Shown one piece after another: positions 1-6,483 of a stretch of DNA of 9,248 nucleotides. The translations under genes were made by a program, and so were the position numbers. The stretch is from Pseudomonadota bacterium (GTDB taxonomy: Bacteria; Pseudomonadota; Alphaproteobacteria; Parvibaculales; Parvibaculaceae), in assembly GCA_021780275.1 (NCBI GenBank), contig JAJXZC010000748.1:1-9248 (forward strand), in the 5' to 3' direction. Under the pieces are notes generated by a model that was given only the letters and a program-made list of their open reading frames with translations, did not search any database and was not told the origin of the DNA. Positions within the stretch are counted from its first letter, which is position 1; every line of letters begins with the position of its first letter.

Positions 1-92
1 CGGGCGCCTCTCCCACCGAGAAGCGGACATCGTGCAATTCGACGTTCGACGTGCCGCAGTTGCCGCCGACATAGAACATGTAGAGCTTCATG
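1..92 (-). CDS. DUF1543 domain protein, N-terminal fragment
   Basis: Read on the minus strand, an ATG at 92-90 opens a frame that stays open to the window edge and gives 30 residues, starting MKLYMFYVGGN and continuing with VELHDVRFSVGE. The opening (Met, hydrophobic residues, GG, Asn, then an E-x-HD-V-x-F block) is the one I associate with DUF1543 proteins, a small cytosolic family of unknown function. There is no strong Shine-Dalgarno sequence before the ATG. The gene begins 30 nt after the stop of the secreted-protein gene on the same strand, so the two may be cotranscribed. Everything after residue 30 is outside the window. The family call rests on a short stretch and on memory of the family; no function is claimed. 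Confidence 0.6.
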
Positions 93-122
93 ATGTGAAG
101 ATTCTGAAATACAAAATGCGCG

Positions 123-410
123 TCAATAGCACGTTCGAACACGCGCCTCGACGAAGCCATAGCCGTCCCATGCCTGCGTCGGCTCGATCCAACAGCGCGT
201 CCCATAGGGGCCACGACCCGCATAGCCGAAATAACCCGATGTGTAAGGCGCGGGCGGCGCCGGCGGCCCGGCATCCTGCGTCCGAGTCGCGGCGGCGATG
301 CCCGCGGTCGTACCGATGATGACTCCGCCCGGAAAAACGAAACTGTCGGCGCGGCTAGCAGAGGCCGCGCAGACCGAGGCCAGGACCGCAAGCGCAACGG
401 TAAACTTCAT
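123..410 (-). CDS. Small secreted protein with Cys-rich C-terminus
   Basis: The product is 95 residues. It has a clear signal peptide: Lys-2, a hydrophobic core over about 4-16, and a probable cleavage near ASASRA at 21. The mature part has a Gly/Ala/Pro-rich linker and ends in a block with two cysteines, C73 and C94, around a WDGYG motif and a VRxCY terminus. Short exported proteins with this kind of ending are frequent hypotheticals in Hyphomicrobiales. The start is supported by GAGGA about 7 nt upstream of the ATG. The two cysteines could form a disulfide in the periplasm (inference). The upstream gap to the glycine-zipper gene is 134 bp and holds a hairpin, so it may have its own promoter. 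No function is recognised. Confidence 0.75.
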   Translation of the reverse strand: MKFTVALAVLASVCAASASRADSFVFPGGVIIGTTAGIAAATRTQDAGPPAPPAPYTSGYFGYAGRGPYGTRCWIEPTQAWDGYGFVEARVRTCY

Positions 411-494
411 CGAAATCCTCGCGAAAACATCGTTTACCCGAGGAGTTTAGCGAAGTTCGCCGGCGATTGCGCCCATAAATATCGTTTTAGTGAG

Positions 495-519
495 GCGGCT
501 CCGATCAAAGCGGAGCCGC
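495..519 (-). terminator. Hairpin after the glycine-zipper gene
   Basis: GCGGCTCCG and CGGAGCCGC form a perfect 9-bp stem with a 7-nt loop. It starts 25 nt past the stop codon of the gene at 545-871 on the minus strand. The transcript has no U-run after the stem, so this is either a non-canonical terminator or a 3' stabilising hairpin. Confidence 0.4.
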
Positions 520-544
520 ACGGACCAACCGAACCGCCACGCGA

Positions 545-871
545 TCAGGGAACGTAATAATAGGCGCGCGGCGCATAGACGACCGGCGGGGCATAGGCGA
601 CGACCGGCGGTGCGGCATAGACCGGGTGCGCGCGCACCGCGGCGGCGCCGACGGCTGTCCCAACCGCCAATCCTGCGACCGCACCGGCGGCGGCGCCGGC
701 CCCGTAGCAACATCCGTGGTAGCCGCCATAATAATGGTAGCCCCAAGCGTGATAGCCGCCGTGATAATATCCGCTGTGATAGACCCAGCCACCCGCCTCG
801 GCCGGCGAGGACATCGTGACGGCGCCGAATCCGGCGGCCAGCGTGGAAACCAAGATCAGCTTGCGTATCAT
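545..871 (-). CDS. Secreted Gly/Tyr/His-rich glycine-zipper protein
   Basis: The product is 108 residues. It has a signal peptide (MIRK, hydrophobic core 5-20, probable cleavage after AEA at 26). A Tyr/His/Gly-rich stretch follows (27-56, including CC at 54-55), then an Ala/Gly segment with GxxxG-like spacing (57-78) typical of glycine zippers, then a tail of PVY/PPVV repeats ending YYYVP. The order of parts points to a periplasmic or outer-membrane-associated protein; the His-rich stretch could bind metal (inference). The start is supported by GGAG about 7-8 nt before the ATG. Its upstream region carries a 20-bp perfect palindrome (939-958) and a triple half-site (1022-1048) shared with the two-component system promoter. 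It is a plausible target of that system. No specific family function is known to me. Confidence 0.8.
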   Translation of the reverse strand: MIRKLILVSTLAAGFGAVTMSSPAEAGGWVYHSGYYHGGYHAWGYHYYGGYHGCCYGAGAAAGAVAGLAVGTAVGAAAVRAHPVYAAPPVVAYAPPVVYAPRAYYYVP

Positions 872-938
872 TGCAGTGCTCCGTGTGTTGTTCGATAGCT
901 CTTGCCGGCGCGACTTCGGCGTTTAGCGGGAGACCTCG

Positions 939-958
939 ATAGCCATCGCGATGGCTAT
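939..958. promoter_or_regulatory. 20-bp perfect palindrome (possible operator)
   Basis: ATAGCCATCG is followed directly by its reverse complement CGATGGCTAT, with no spacer. It lies 68 bp before the start codon of the secreted glycine-zipper gene on the minus strand. That position fits an operator for a dimeric regulator, or a hairpin in the 5' leader. Which regulator binds is unknown. Confidence 0.45.
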
Positions 959-1021
959 GGCGCGAGCTTGCCGGTGCGGTTTCATCCGCGCTTGACGCCG
1001 GCACAACGTTTTGTGTCTTTT

Positions 1022-1048
1022 GGTCAAAGCTTTGTAACGACGTGTCAG
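1022..1048. promoter_or_regulatory. Candidate OmpR-type binding site, copy A
   Basis: The site reads GGTCAA-N6-GTAAC-N5-GTCAG, giving three half-sites that begin 10-11 bp apart. It repeats the arrangement found upstream of the response regulator (2461-2487). The site is about 150 bp upstream of the start codon of the secreted protein at 545-871. OmpR-family regulators bind tandem half-sites with this helical period (established); assignment to the local regulator is inference. Confidence 0.45.
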
Positions 1049-1088
1049 GCGTCGATCGTCCGTCGGCTCGGATTCGGCCGATCGACGC
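1049..1088 (-). terminator. Long-stem hairpin after the four-cysteine gene
   Basis: GCGTCGATCG (1049-1058) and CGATCGACGC (1079-1088) form a perfect 10-bp stem around a 20-nt loop. It lies 51 nt past the stop codon of the gene at 1139-1444. No U-run follows on the minus strand, so termination is uncertain. Confidence 0.3.
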
Positions 1089-1138
1089 GACGCGTGGCGG
1101 CCGCAATCCGCAGCAATTGCAGCCGCTTTCTCAAGGCG

Positions 1139-1444
1139 CTAAATGCCGGTCGTTTGATCATCCGACCGAGGCGGGTAGGGATTATCCTGCCCGTCGTCGC
1201 CAGTCTTCGGTGCAGCGCCCGCGCCCGGTTCAAGAGCCTGCCGACACTCTGCTGACAATTGATCCGCGTGGCTCTTGAGACAAGCCTTGATACGCCCGCC
1301 GCCAGGCTGCACGCCGGCACAGAATTGTTGGTAATCGCCGCGACAGGCTTGCCGTATGCTCTGCGCACTTGCACCAGTCAAAAGAGCCTCGGCGGCGAGG
1401 ATCGCGGCGCCGACAACGACGGTTTTCGCTTTCATCAGAGTCAT
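1139..1444 (-). CDS. Secreted cysteine-rich repeat (GLG1-like) protein
   Basis: The product is 101 residues, using the ATG at 1444. That start is chosen because AGGAG lies 9-10 nt upstream; an open frame extends 13 codons further but has no such site. A signal peptide is evident (hydrophobic core about 9-24, probable cleavage after ASA at 27). The mature part has four cysteines at C34, C42, C55 and C67, with the pattern ACRGDYQQFCAGV, then PGGGRIKACLK, then LSAECRQAL. This matches the short bacterial cysteine-rich repeat proteins related to GLG1; their role is unknown and two periplasmic disulfides are likely. The C-terminus is acidic and proline-rich. The gene starts 4 nt after the stop of the fatty acid hydroxylase gene, and its Shine-Dalgarno sequence lies in that gene's last codons, so translation is probably coupled. 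Confidence 0.82.
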   Translation of the reverse strand: MTLMKAKTVVVGAAILAAEALLTGASAQSIRQACRGDYQQFCAGVQPGGGRIKACLKSHADQLSAECRQALEPGAGAAPKTGDDGQDNPYPPRSDDQTTGI

Positions 1445-1448
1445 GGGT

Positions 1449-2372
1449 TCATTCTCCTGGGTAGATGAGGGTGACTGCGGCATTTTCGATCACGGCGCGC
1501 ACGGCGCCTTTTGCGCTTGGCGCTTTCGAAACTTGCGGCGCCGCGACCAAGCAGTGCAGCTTGGCCGAGAGGGAGGGCGCCGCCGCGATATCGCGTGCGA
1601 TCGCCACCCACTCGCCAAAAACGATGCCGAGAGGATTGCGCGCGCGGGCGCCGCCGGCGAGCCCATAGCGCAGCACTTCGTCCATCGGCGCTTCGGCGAA
1701 GCTACCAAACAGGCGATCGAATATGATGAGAATGCCGCCGAAATTTTTGTTCAAGCACGGCCCGTTCGATGCGTGATGAACGCGGTGATGCGCCGGCGTA
1801 TTCAGGACCCATTCGAGCGGCCCGAGGCTGCGCACGAGTTCGGTGTGAATGAAAAATTGATAGAACAGGTTCAAGCCCAGCATGCCGATGACGGCAAACG
1901 GGTGGAACCCGATCAAAACCAGCGGCAGAAAAAACAGAAAATTGCCCGAGATATTTGCCGTCCAGCTGAGTCGCACGGCGGCGGTCAGGTTCATCTTCGT
2001 CGGCGAATGGTGAACGGCATGGCTCGCCCACATCCAACGGATCCGATGCGCGAGCCGATGCTGCCAGTAATAGGCGAATTCCGTCGCGAAGAACAAAGCA
2101 ACGAGCGCTGCCGCCGAGGTTGACGAAAATTGAAGGAGGCGATGCTCATAGGCGAAGGCGTATGGCAATGCGACGATGCCGGCCTCGAACGCATGAACAA
2201 AGTGGCGACCGATGGCGATCGACAGCGACGAGGCGCTTTCGGCAAGATCGTGTGTGTCCGCGCGATGCGCGAGACGGCTCAGAAAATATTCCAGCCCCAT
2301 GAAGCCGAGAGCGGCGAAAATCACGATCGACTGCGCGGTGTGGTGACCATAGAGGCCGCGAAGACCCTGCAC
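1449..2372 (-). CDS. Fatty acid hydroxylase / sterol desaturase family protein
   Basis: The product is 307 residues. The start codon is GTG, chosen because AGGAGG lies 7 nt upstream. It is an integral membrane protein with hydrophobic segments at about 15-30, 60-76, 84-100, 143-158 and 160-176. It carries the histidine clusters of the family that hold a di-iron centre: HRLAH at 105-109, HAVHH at 118-122, H176, and HHRVHH at 195-200. These are followed by the usual NKNFGG and FDRLFGSF block (208-225). Members use O2 and an electron donor to hydroxylate or desaturate sterols, carotenoids, lipids or other hydrophobic substrates at the membrane. The substrate cannot be told from the sequence. It is divergent from the two-component system and leads an operon with the four-cysteine secreted protein. 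Confidence 0.92.
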   Translation of the reverse strand: MQGLRGLYGHHTAQSIVIFAALGFMGLEYFLSRLAHRADTHDLAESASSLSIAIGRHFVHAFEAGIVALPYAFAYEHRLLQFSSTSAAALVALFFATEFAYYWQHRLAHRIRWMWASHAVHHSPTKMNLTAAVRLSWTANISGNFLFFLPLVLIGFHPFAVIGMLGLNLFYQFFIHTELVRSLGPLEWVLNTPAHHRVHHASNGPCLNKNFGGILIIFDRLFGSFAEAPMDEVLRYGLAGGARARNPLGIVFGEWVAIARDIAAAPSLSAKLHCLVAAPQVSKAPSAKGAVRAVIENAAVTLIYPGE

Positions 2373-2538
2373 GGTGTTTCCTCCTCGATTAGGATCGCCC
2401 GTGACGATGCGCGCCGTCGGTCAGCGGCGTATGTCCTCGCGGCATCGATTTGTTGTATCTGGTCAACCGCGCGTAACAGCTTGTAAAATTGGCTCTTGGG
2501 CCCTTGCTTTCGGCAGCCGTGCCGCGCAGACACAGTGC
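2373..2538. promoter_or_regulatory. Divergent promoter region with OmpR-type site, copy B
   Basis: These 166 bp lie between the fatty acid hydroxylase (minus) and the response regulator (plus). At 2461-2487 is GGTCAA-N6-GTAAC-N5-GTAAA, three half-sites beginning 11 and 10 bp apart. The site ends 52 bp before the response regulator start and lies about 90 bp before the hydroxylase start. It is well placed for autoregulation and for divergent control of the hydroxylase operon. No clear -35/-10 pair could be assigned by eye. Confidence 0.5.
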
Positions 2539-3270
2539 ATGGCAGATTTCATGGATCGACATGGCGCCACGATCTTGATCGTCGAAGACGACGCCGATAT
2601 CCGCCGGCTCGTCCGCGACCTGCTGCGCGGCGAAGGATTTAGCTTCGAGGAAGCCGATGGCGCAGCGGCAATGGATGCCGTTTTGAGCCGGGTACGGCCC
2701 GATTTAATCGTTCTCGATCTCATGCTGCCGGGCGAGGACGGGCTCTCGATCTGCCGCAGGCTTCGCCTGCGCGACACGATTCCGATTTTGATGCTGACCG
2801 CAAAGAGCGATGAGATCGATCGGGTCGTCGGTCTCGAATTGGGCGCCGACGACTATCTCGTCAAGCCTTTTGGCCCGCGCGAATTGTTGGCGCGCATCCG
2901 CGCCGTCCTGCGCCGGGTGAACGACAGAACGCACGGGTCGCCGGCAGCGCGGCGTTTTGCCTTCGATCGTTTCGTGATTGATTTGGACGCGCGCCAGATT
3001 GCCGACGAGGCCGGCGCGCCCGTCACGTTGACGACTGCCGAATTCGATCTTCTCGCCTGCTTCGTGCAGCGGCCGCGGCGCGTTCTCACGCGCGATCAAA
3101 TCCTCGACTGGATGCGCGGACGCTCGGCCGATCCCTACGATCGCACGGTCGACATGCTCGTTTCGCGGGTTCGCAAAAAACTCGACACGGCGAGCCCCGG
3201 CTCGAATCTGATCAACACCGTCCGCAACGGCGGTTATTTGTTCACCGCCTCCGTCGCCTTGGTGGCCTGA
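2539..3270 (+). CDS. OmpR-family two-component response regulator
   Basis: The product is 243 residues from the ATG at 2539. The receiver domain (about 11-125) has the acidic pair D17/D18, phospho-acceptor D60 in VLDLMLPGEDG, T87 in LMLTA, and K109 in YLVKPF. The C-terminal winged-helix DNA-binding domain (about 140-238) has the TTAEFDLL start, VLTRDQIL, the recognition-helix region DRTVDMLVSRVRKKL, and the NTVRNGGYLF wing. The start is uncertain: the frame is open upstream to about 2374, and ATG codons at 2539 and 2551 are both possible. The receiver begins just after, and neither has a strong Shine-Dalgarno sequence. The last base of its stop codon is the first base of the kinase start codon, so the pair is cotranslated. 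The signal is unknown; a promoter site suggests autoregulation. Confidence 0.95.
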   Translation: MADFMDRHGATILIVEDDADIRRLVRDLLRGEGFSFEEADGAAAMDAVLSRVRPDLIVLDLMLPGEDGLSICRRLRLRDTIPILMLTAKSDEIDRVVGLELGADDYLVKPFGPRELLARIRAVLRRVNDRTHGSPAARRFAFDRFVIDLDARQIADEAGAPVTLTTAEFDLLACFVQRPRRVLTRDQILDWMRGRSADPYDRTVDMLVSRVRKKLDTASPGSNLINTVRNGGYLFTASVALVA

Positions 3271-4610
3271 TGATCCGATTAAGCCTTGCGACGCGCTTCA
3301 CTCTCATCGTCCTCGTGGCGCTACTCATCGCCTGGCTTTTGGCGCTCGCCATTTATTACCGCTCGCATGAATGGGACTTGGGCACCATCCGGCCGGCGCC
3401 CGCACAACTCGCCGCGCTCGCGAGCTTGATCGAGCAAACGCCAAACGGGCAGCGCCAGCTCATCCTCGATGCGATCGGCAAGACAAGCAATCTTTCCGCG
3501 CATCTTGGAGCCGATGCCGAGATCGCCGATGCCGACGCCCCTGCGGCCAGGGCGGCGCTGCGGGCGCGTTATGCAGCGGCCTTGGCGCCGCGTCCGTTCA
3601 GCATGACCGTGGCGCGGCAGCGGCATTTCTTTTGGCCGGCAATCCTCGGTGCAAAACTCTTCGAATTTCGGATTGCCTTGAAGACCGGCGATCTCCTGGT
3701 CGTCGATGCGGCCGAGACGCTGCCGACAACGCGGTTTGGATTGCCCGTCGGGTTTGGCGCCGGCCTGCTCGGCACGCTTGTCGCGCTGATCGCGCTCGTT
3801 CTGTTGAACCGCGAAATGCGGCCCTTGTCGCGCTTTGCCGCGGCCGTCGATCGGATCGACCCGACAAGCACACCGGCGCCCTTGCCGCCGCTCAAAACCC
3901 GTGCGCCGGAGATCGAGGCCGTCGTCCTCGCTTTCAATCGGCTTCAGCAACGGCTGAAAACGCTGCTCAACGCGCGGATGGCGCTGATCGGCGGGATCTC
4001 GCATGACGTGCGGACCTTCGCCACGCGTCTGCGCCTGCGGGTTGATCAAATTCCGGACGAATCCGAGCGCGCCAAAGCGATTGGCGACATTTCCGACATG
4101 ATCCGTCTCTTGGACGATGCCGTCCTGGCGAGCCGGGCCGGCGCCGGGGAATTGAGCGAGGAACTCATCGAACTCGACAGGCTCGTCAGCCGTGAGATCG
4201 AGGACCGGCAGGATGCCGGAAGTTTCATCACGCTTCACATCGATTTCGGGGCGCGCGGGACGAGCGTTCTCGGCGACCGGCTTGCGCTTCGCCGTGTCGT
4301 CGGCAATCTCCTCGACAATGCCCTGCACTATGGGCATGTCGCGCATGTCGTTTTGAAAAGCGAGCGCACGGCGCTCATCTTGAGCGTCGAGGATGAGGGG
4401 CCCGGCATTCCGCCGGATCAGCGCGAGGCCCTGCTCGAGCCGTTCGTGCGCCTCGAAACCTCGCGGAGTCGCAGCACAGGCGGCGCGGGTCTTGGCCTCG
4501 CCATCGTCCGCAATCTCGTCGAAGCCCATCGCGGCACGATCGCAATCGAAGACGGTGCGGGCGCAGGCGCGCGACTTGTCGTCAAGCTGCCTTTGTTCGT
4601 TCCGAGCTGA
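3270..4610 (+). CDS. Membrane sensor histidine kinase
   Basis: The product is 446 residues. It has TM1 at about 9-29, a periplasmic sensor region of some 130 residues with no recognised fold, and TM2 at about 160-179. A HAMP-like linker follows (180-232), then the dimerisation helix with phospho-acceptor H245 in GGISHDVRTF. The ATPase domain shows the N box (RRVVGNLLDNALHYG, N346/N350), G1 (DEGPGI, 375-380), F box (EPFVRL, 390-395) and G2 (GAGLGL, 405-410). The H box has Phe-Ala after HDVRT where most kinases of this class have Pro-Leu. The start overlaps the stop of the response regulator by one base, which identifies its partner. The EnvZ-like layout and weak periplasmic composition do not tell the signal. 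Confidence 0.94.
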   Translation: MIRLSLATRFTLIVLVALLIAWLLALAIYYRSHEWDLGTIRPAPAQLAALASLIEQTPNGQRQLILDAIGKTSNLSAHLGADAEIADADAPAARAALRARYAAALAPRPFSMTVARQRHFFWPAILGAKLFEFRIALKTGDLLVVDAAETLPTTRFGLPVGFGAGLLGTLVALIALVLLNREMRPLSRFAAAVDRIDPTSTPAPLPPLKTRAPEIEAVVLAFNRLQQRLKTLLNARMALIGGISHDVRTFATRLRLRVDQIPDESERAKAIGDISDMIRLLDDAVLASRAGAGELSEELIELDRLVSREIEDRQDAGSFITLHIDFGARGTSVLGDRLALRRVVGNLLDNALHYGHVAHVVLKSERTALILSVEDEGPGIPPDQREALLEPFVRLETSRSRSTGGAGLGLAIVRNLVEAHRGTIAIEDGAGAGARLVVKLPLFVPS

Positions 4611-4742
4611 CACCACGCGCGGTTTTAACTAATCGCGCCCAATCCTGCATCAAGCCGGACGACAAGCGCCGCGACATGACAAGCAGGCTTGACACGCGTC
4701 ATCGCTTATGACAAGTTTGCTTGACACCTCGGAGTCTCAGCC
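4611..4742. promoter_or_regulatory. Promoter/operator region of the membrane protein-XRE pair
   Basis: The stretch holds two 20-bp direct repeats (4676-4695 and 4708-4727), identical at 17 of 20 positions. Each is an imperfect palindrome with core CAAG-N4-CTTG and TGAC/GACA flanks. They begin 32 bp apart, about three helical turns, so two dimers would bind the same face. The downstream XRE regulator is the obvious candidate (inference). GGAG, 8 nt before the ATG at 4743, is the ribosome binding site. TTGACA occurs in each repeat and may double as a -35 element, but no good -10 is seen. Confidence 0.6.
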
Positions 4743-5189
4743 ATGCCCAGCCGCCGGCAAGTCGCCATCTTCGGATCCATTGCGGTCGCCGTTTTCGGCG
4801 CAGTCTTGATCTGGTTCGGCGCGGCCGCCCTCATCTTGGCCGTCTACGGTCATGATCGGCAGAGCGCGGCGCCTTGGCTGGCGCTGGCCAAGTTCGCCAG
4901 CCTCGCCTGGGCGGCGGCGGTCGGTTGGATGATCACCTGGCGCCGGCTCGACGAAAGGGAAAAGGACGCGCGAAAGCTTGCCTGGTTCATCGGCTCCACG
5001 ACAGCCATCCTGCTGACCGCGCCGATCATGCTGTTGTGGCTCGAGAACGGCGGCACGGTCCTCGCCCGGCTTGTCGGTCACCGCGGTACGCCCGGCGTCT
5101 ACTTTGCACTGGGATGGGTGGGCCTCGTCTTCGCCCAGTTGCTCTCCACCTTGGTGGCCAGGGCCGGCTGGTGGGCGGCAAAGCGCTAG
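4743..5189 (+). CDS. Four-helix membrane protein of unknown function
   Basis: The product is 148 residues with four hydrophobic segments at about 8-34, 44-66, 80-100 and 118-138. The loop between the second and third is highly charged (RRLDEREKDARK, 67-78), and the C-terminus is basic. There is no signal peptide or catalytic motif. It is followed after 12 nt by a 63-residue XRE repressor. Small integral membrane proteins paired with short XRE regulators are a recurring layout in bacteria; the regulator usually controls the pair, while the membrane protein's role is mostly unknown. Start choice is supported by GGAG upstream. Two candidate operators precede it. No family is recognised. Confidence 0.8.
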   Translation: MPSRRQVAIFGSIAVAVFGAVLIWFGAAALILAVYGHDRQSAAPWLALAKFASLAWAAAVGWMITWRRLDEREKDARKLAWFIGSTTAILLTAPIMLLWLENGGTVLARLVGHRGTPGVYFALGWVGLVFAQLLSTLVARAGWWAAKR

Positions 5190-5201
5190 AGGCGCCGGTC
5201 C

Positions 5202-5393
5202 ATGAAGAATCGACTCAAAGAGCTGCGGTCCGAACGCGGCTGGAGCCAGGCGGAACTCGCCGAGCGTCTCGACGTCTCGCGCCAGAGCGTGAATGCCATC
5301 GAGACCGGCAAATACGACCCGAGCCTGCCGCTTGCCTTCAAGATCGCGCGCCTCTTCGGCCGGCCGATCGAGGCGATCTTCGAGGACCAATGA
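5202..5393 (+). CDS. Short XRE-family transcriptional regulator
   Basis: The product is 63 residues and consists almost entirely of a lambda-repressor-like helix-turn-helix. The start is MKNRLKELRSERGWSQAEL, followed by the turn and recognition helix ERLDVSRQSVNAIETGKYDP (21-40) and the typical LPLAFKIARLFGRPIEAIF ending. There is no ligand or dimerisation domain. This compact class dimerises through the HTH fold and generally represses its own operon. It lies 12 nt after the membrane protein, with GAGG about 9 nt before the ATG. The paired CAAG-N4-CTTG repeats upstream of the membrane gene are its likely operators (inference). Confidence 0.93.
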   Translation: MKNRLKELRSERGWSQAELAERLDVSRQSVNAIETGKYDPSLPLAFKIARLFGRPIEAIFEDQ

Positions 5394-5485
5394 AACGCAC
5401 ATAAGTTTGACTCTGGCGCCGGGTAGTCCGGGTCTCCAAAGGGGCGAGAGGCGGCCCGGCGCGCTGTCAGCGCGTCTCCTAAGAG
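5394..5485. other. Convergent intergenic gap with small hairpin
   Basis: These 92 bp lie between the XRE gene (plus) and the SCO-fusion gene (minus). CGCGCT and AGCGCG (5460-5474) make a 6-bp stem with a 3-nt loop, without a U-run. It could help terminate either transcript, but the support is weak. Confidence 0.3.
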
Positions 5486-6460
5486 TCAGCTCGCTTCTCG
5501 CACGAGGCGTTGAAGCTTGGCGAGTGAGGTGCGGTCGTCTTCCTCGGTGCTAAGAGTGCCGACGAAGCCGCCTTTCGCGTTCATCAGATAAACGGTCGCT
5601 GTGTGGTCCATCGAGTAATTGCCGCCCTCTCCGGTCACGCGGGCATAGTAGACGTGATAGGCCTTGGCGATCGTTGCGATCTGCGCGTCAGTACCAGTGA
5701 GGCCGCGGATGCGTGGATCGAAGGAAGAAAGGTATGTCGCAAGCTCGGCAGCCGTGTCGCGCGCCGGGTCGATGGTAACGAAGACGGCGTTCAGCCTATT
5801 CGCGTCCGGCCCCAATTCTTTCATCAACCGCGTTAACTCCGCCAGCGTCGTGGGGCAGACGTCCGGGCAATTTGTGTAGCCGAAAAACAGCGCGCTCGGC
5901 TTGCCCAGGAGGTCGTTCTGCGTGACTTTGCGCCCCTTCGTATCGATGAGTTCAAACGGGCCGCCAATGGCGAGCGTCGACGGTGACAGAATCGTGGCTG
6001 CCGCGCTGGCGTTCGGCGCGGCGCTCGCCGCCTTGATGAATGAGATTAACGCAGCGATATCCCCCTTGGGGAGGCCGCCGAAAATCATCCGCGTTCCGGG
6101 CACGACCGCCTGCGGATCCGCGATGAAGCGGGCGAGGGTTGCGTCGTTCCAAGTGAGGCCGCTGCTGCGCAAGGCCTGGCTATAGGGATAGCCCGGGTAG
6201 GAGCCTGCCTTTCGGCCGATGATCCCGGTCAGCGGCGGCCCGGCCATAGGGCGAGCGCCGGCGCCAATCTCGTGACAGTGGGCGCAGGGCGTGAAGATTG
6301 CGGCGAAGGTCTCGGGTGGCGGCATGGTCGGCGGGGCGATCGGGGCGTCCGTTTTGGGTCTATAGGTCCCAGACAGGTCGTTCCCCGCAAACCGCACGAC
6401 ACCAATCGCCGCCGCAGCGGCCACGGTCGCAACGAGGGCAATCCAATTCATCGGCCGCAT
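5486..6460 (-). CDS. Cytochrome c - SCO1/SenC fusion protein
   Basis: The product is 324 residues. It has an N-terminal membrane anchor or signal (5-22) and a Pro-rich linker. A class I cytochrome c domain (about 50-145) follows, with heme motif CAHCH (59-63) and probable axial Met M125 in PGTRMIFGGL. After an Ala-rich linker comes a thioredoxin-fold SCO1/SenC domain (about 162-322), with copper-binding CPDVC (C198, C202) and H286 in SMDHTATVYL. SCO proteins carry copper to, or reduce cysteines of, the CuA site of cytochrome c oxidase. A fused cytochrome could supply electrons for thiol or copper reduction (inference). The gene follows ctaG by 23 nt on the same strand. Two starts (codons 1 and 4) are possible, as no strong Shine-Dalgarno sequence is seen. 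Both domains keep their key residues. Confidence 0.93.
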   Translation of the reverse strand: MRPMNWIALVATVAAAAAIGVVRFAGNDLSGTYRPKTDAPIAPPTMPPPETFAAIFTPCAHCHEIGAGARPMAGPPLTGIIGRKAGSYPGYPYSQALRSSGLTWNDATLARFIADPQAVVPGTRMIFGGLPKGDIAALISFIKAASAAPNASAAATILSPSTLAIGGPFELIDTKGRKVTQNDLLGKPSALFFGYTNCPDVCPTTLAELTRLMKELGPDANRLNAVFVTIDPARDTAAELATYLSSFDPRIRGLTGTDAQIATIAKAYHVYYARVTGEGGNYSMDHTATVYLMNAKGGFVGTLSTEEDDRTSLAKLQRLVREAS

Positions 6461-6483
6461 GCGAGAACCCGTGCTGAGATGCG

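Larger units (their letters stand above)
872..1138. other. Intergenic regulatory region upstream of 545-871
   Basis: These 267 bp contain no convincing gene. They hold a short inverted repeat CACAA-N4-TTGTG at 1001-1014 and a direct repeat of CTTGCCGG at about 901 and 968. The palindrome, the half-sites and the hairpin found here are listed separately. No clear sigma-70 promoter could be picked by eye. Confidence 0.6.

Noticed and set aside
1356..2123. Plus-strand open frame opposite the fatty acid hydroxylase
   Set aside because: Its sequence mirrors the hydroxylase codons, with no family features and no ribosome site; the minus-strand gene has complete histidine motifs.
2374..2538. Longer N-terminus of the response regulator (55 extra residues)
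   Set aside because: The extension would cover the whole divergent promoter region and the candidate binding site; the receiver fold needs only residues from about 2560 onward.
3321..4616. Open frame of 431 codons antisense to the histidine kinase
   Set aside because: It lies exactly opposite a kinase with all catalytic motifs, has low-complexity Arg/Asp-rich content, and is a typical shadow frame in GC-rich DNA.
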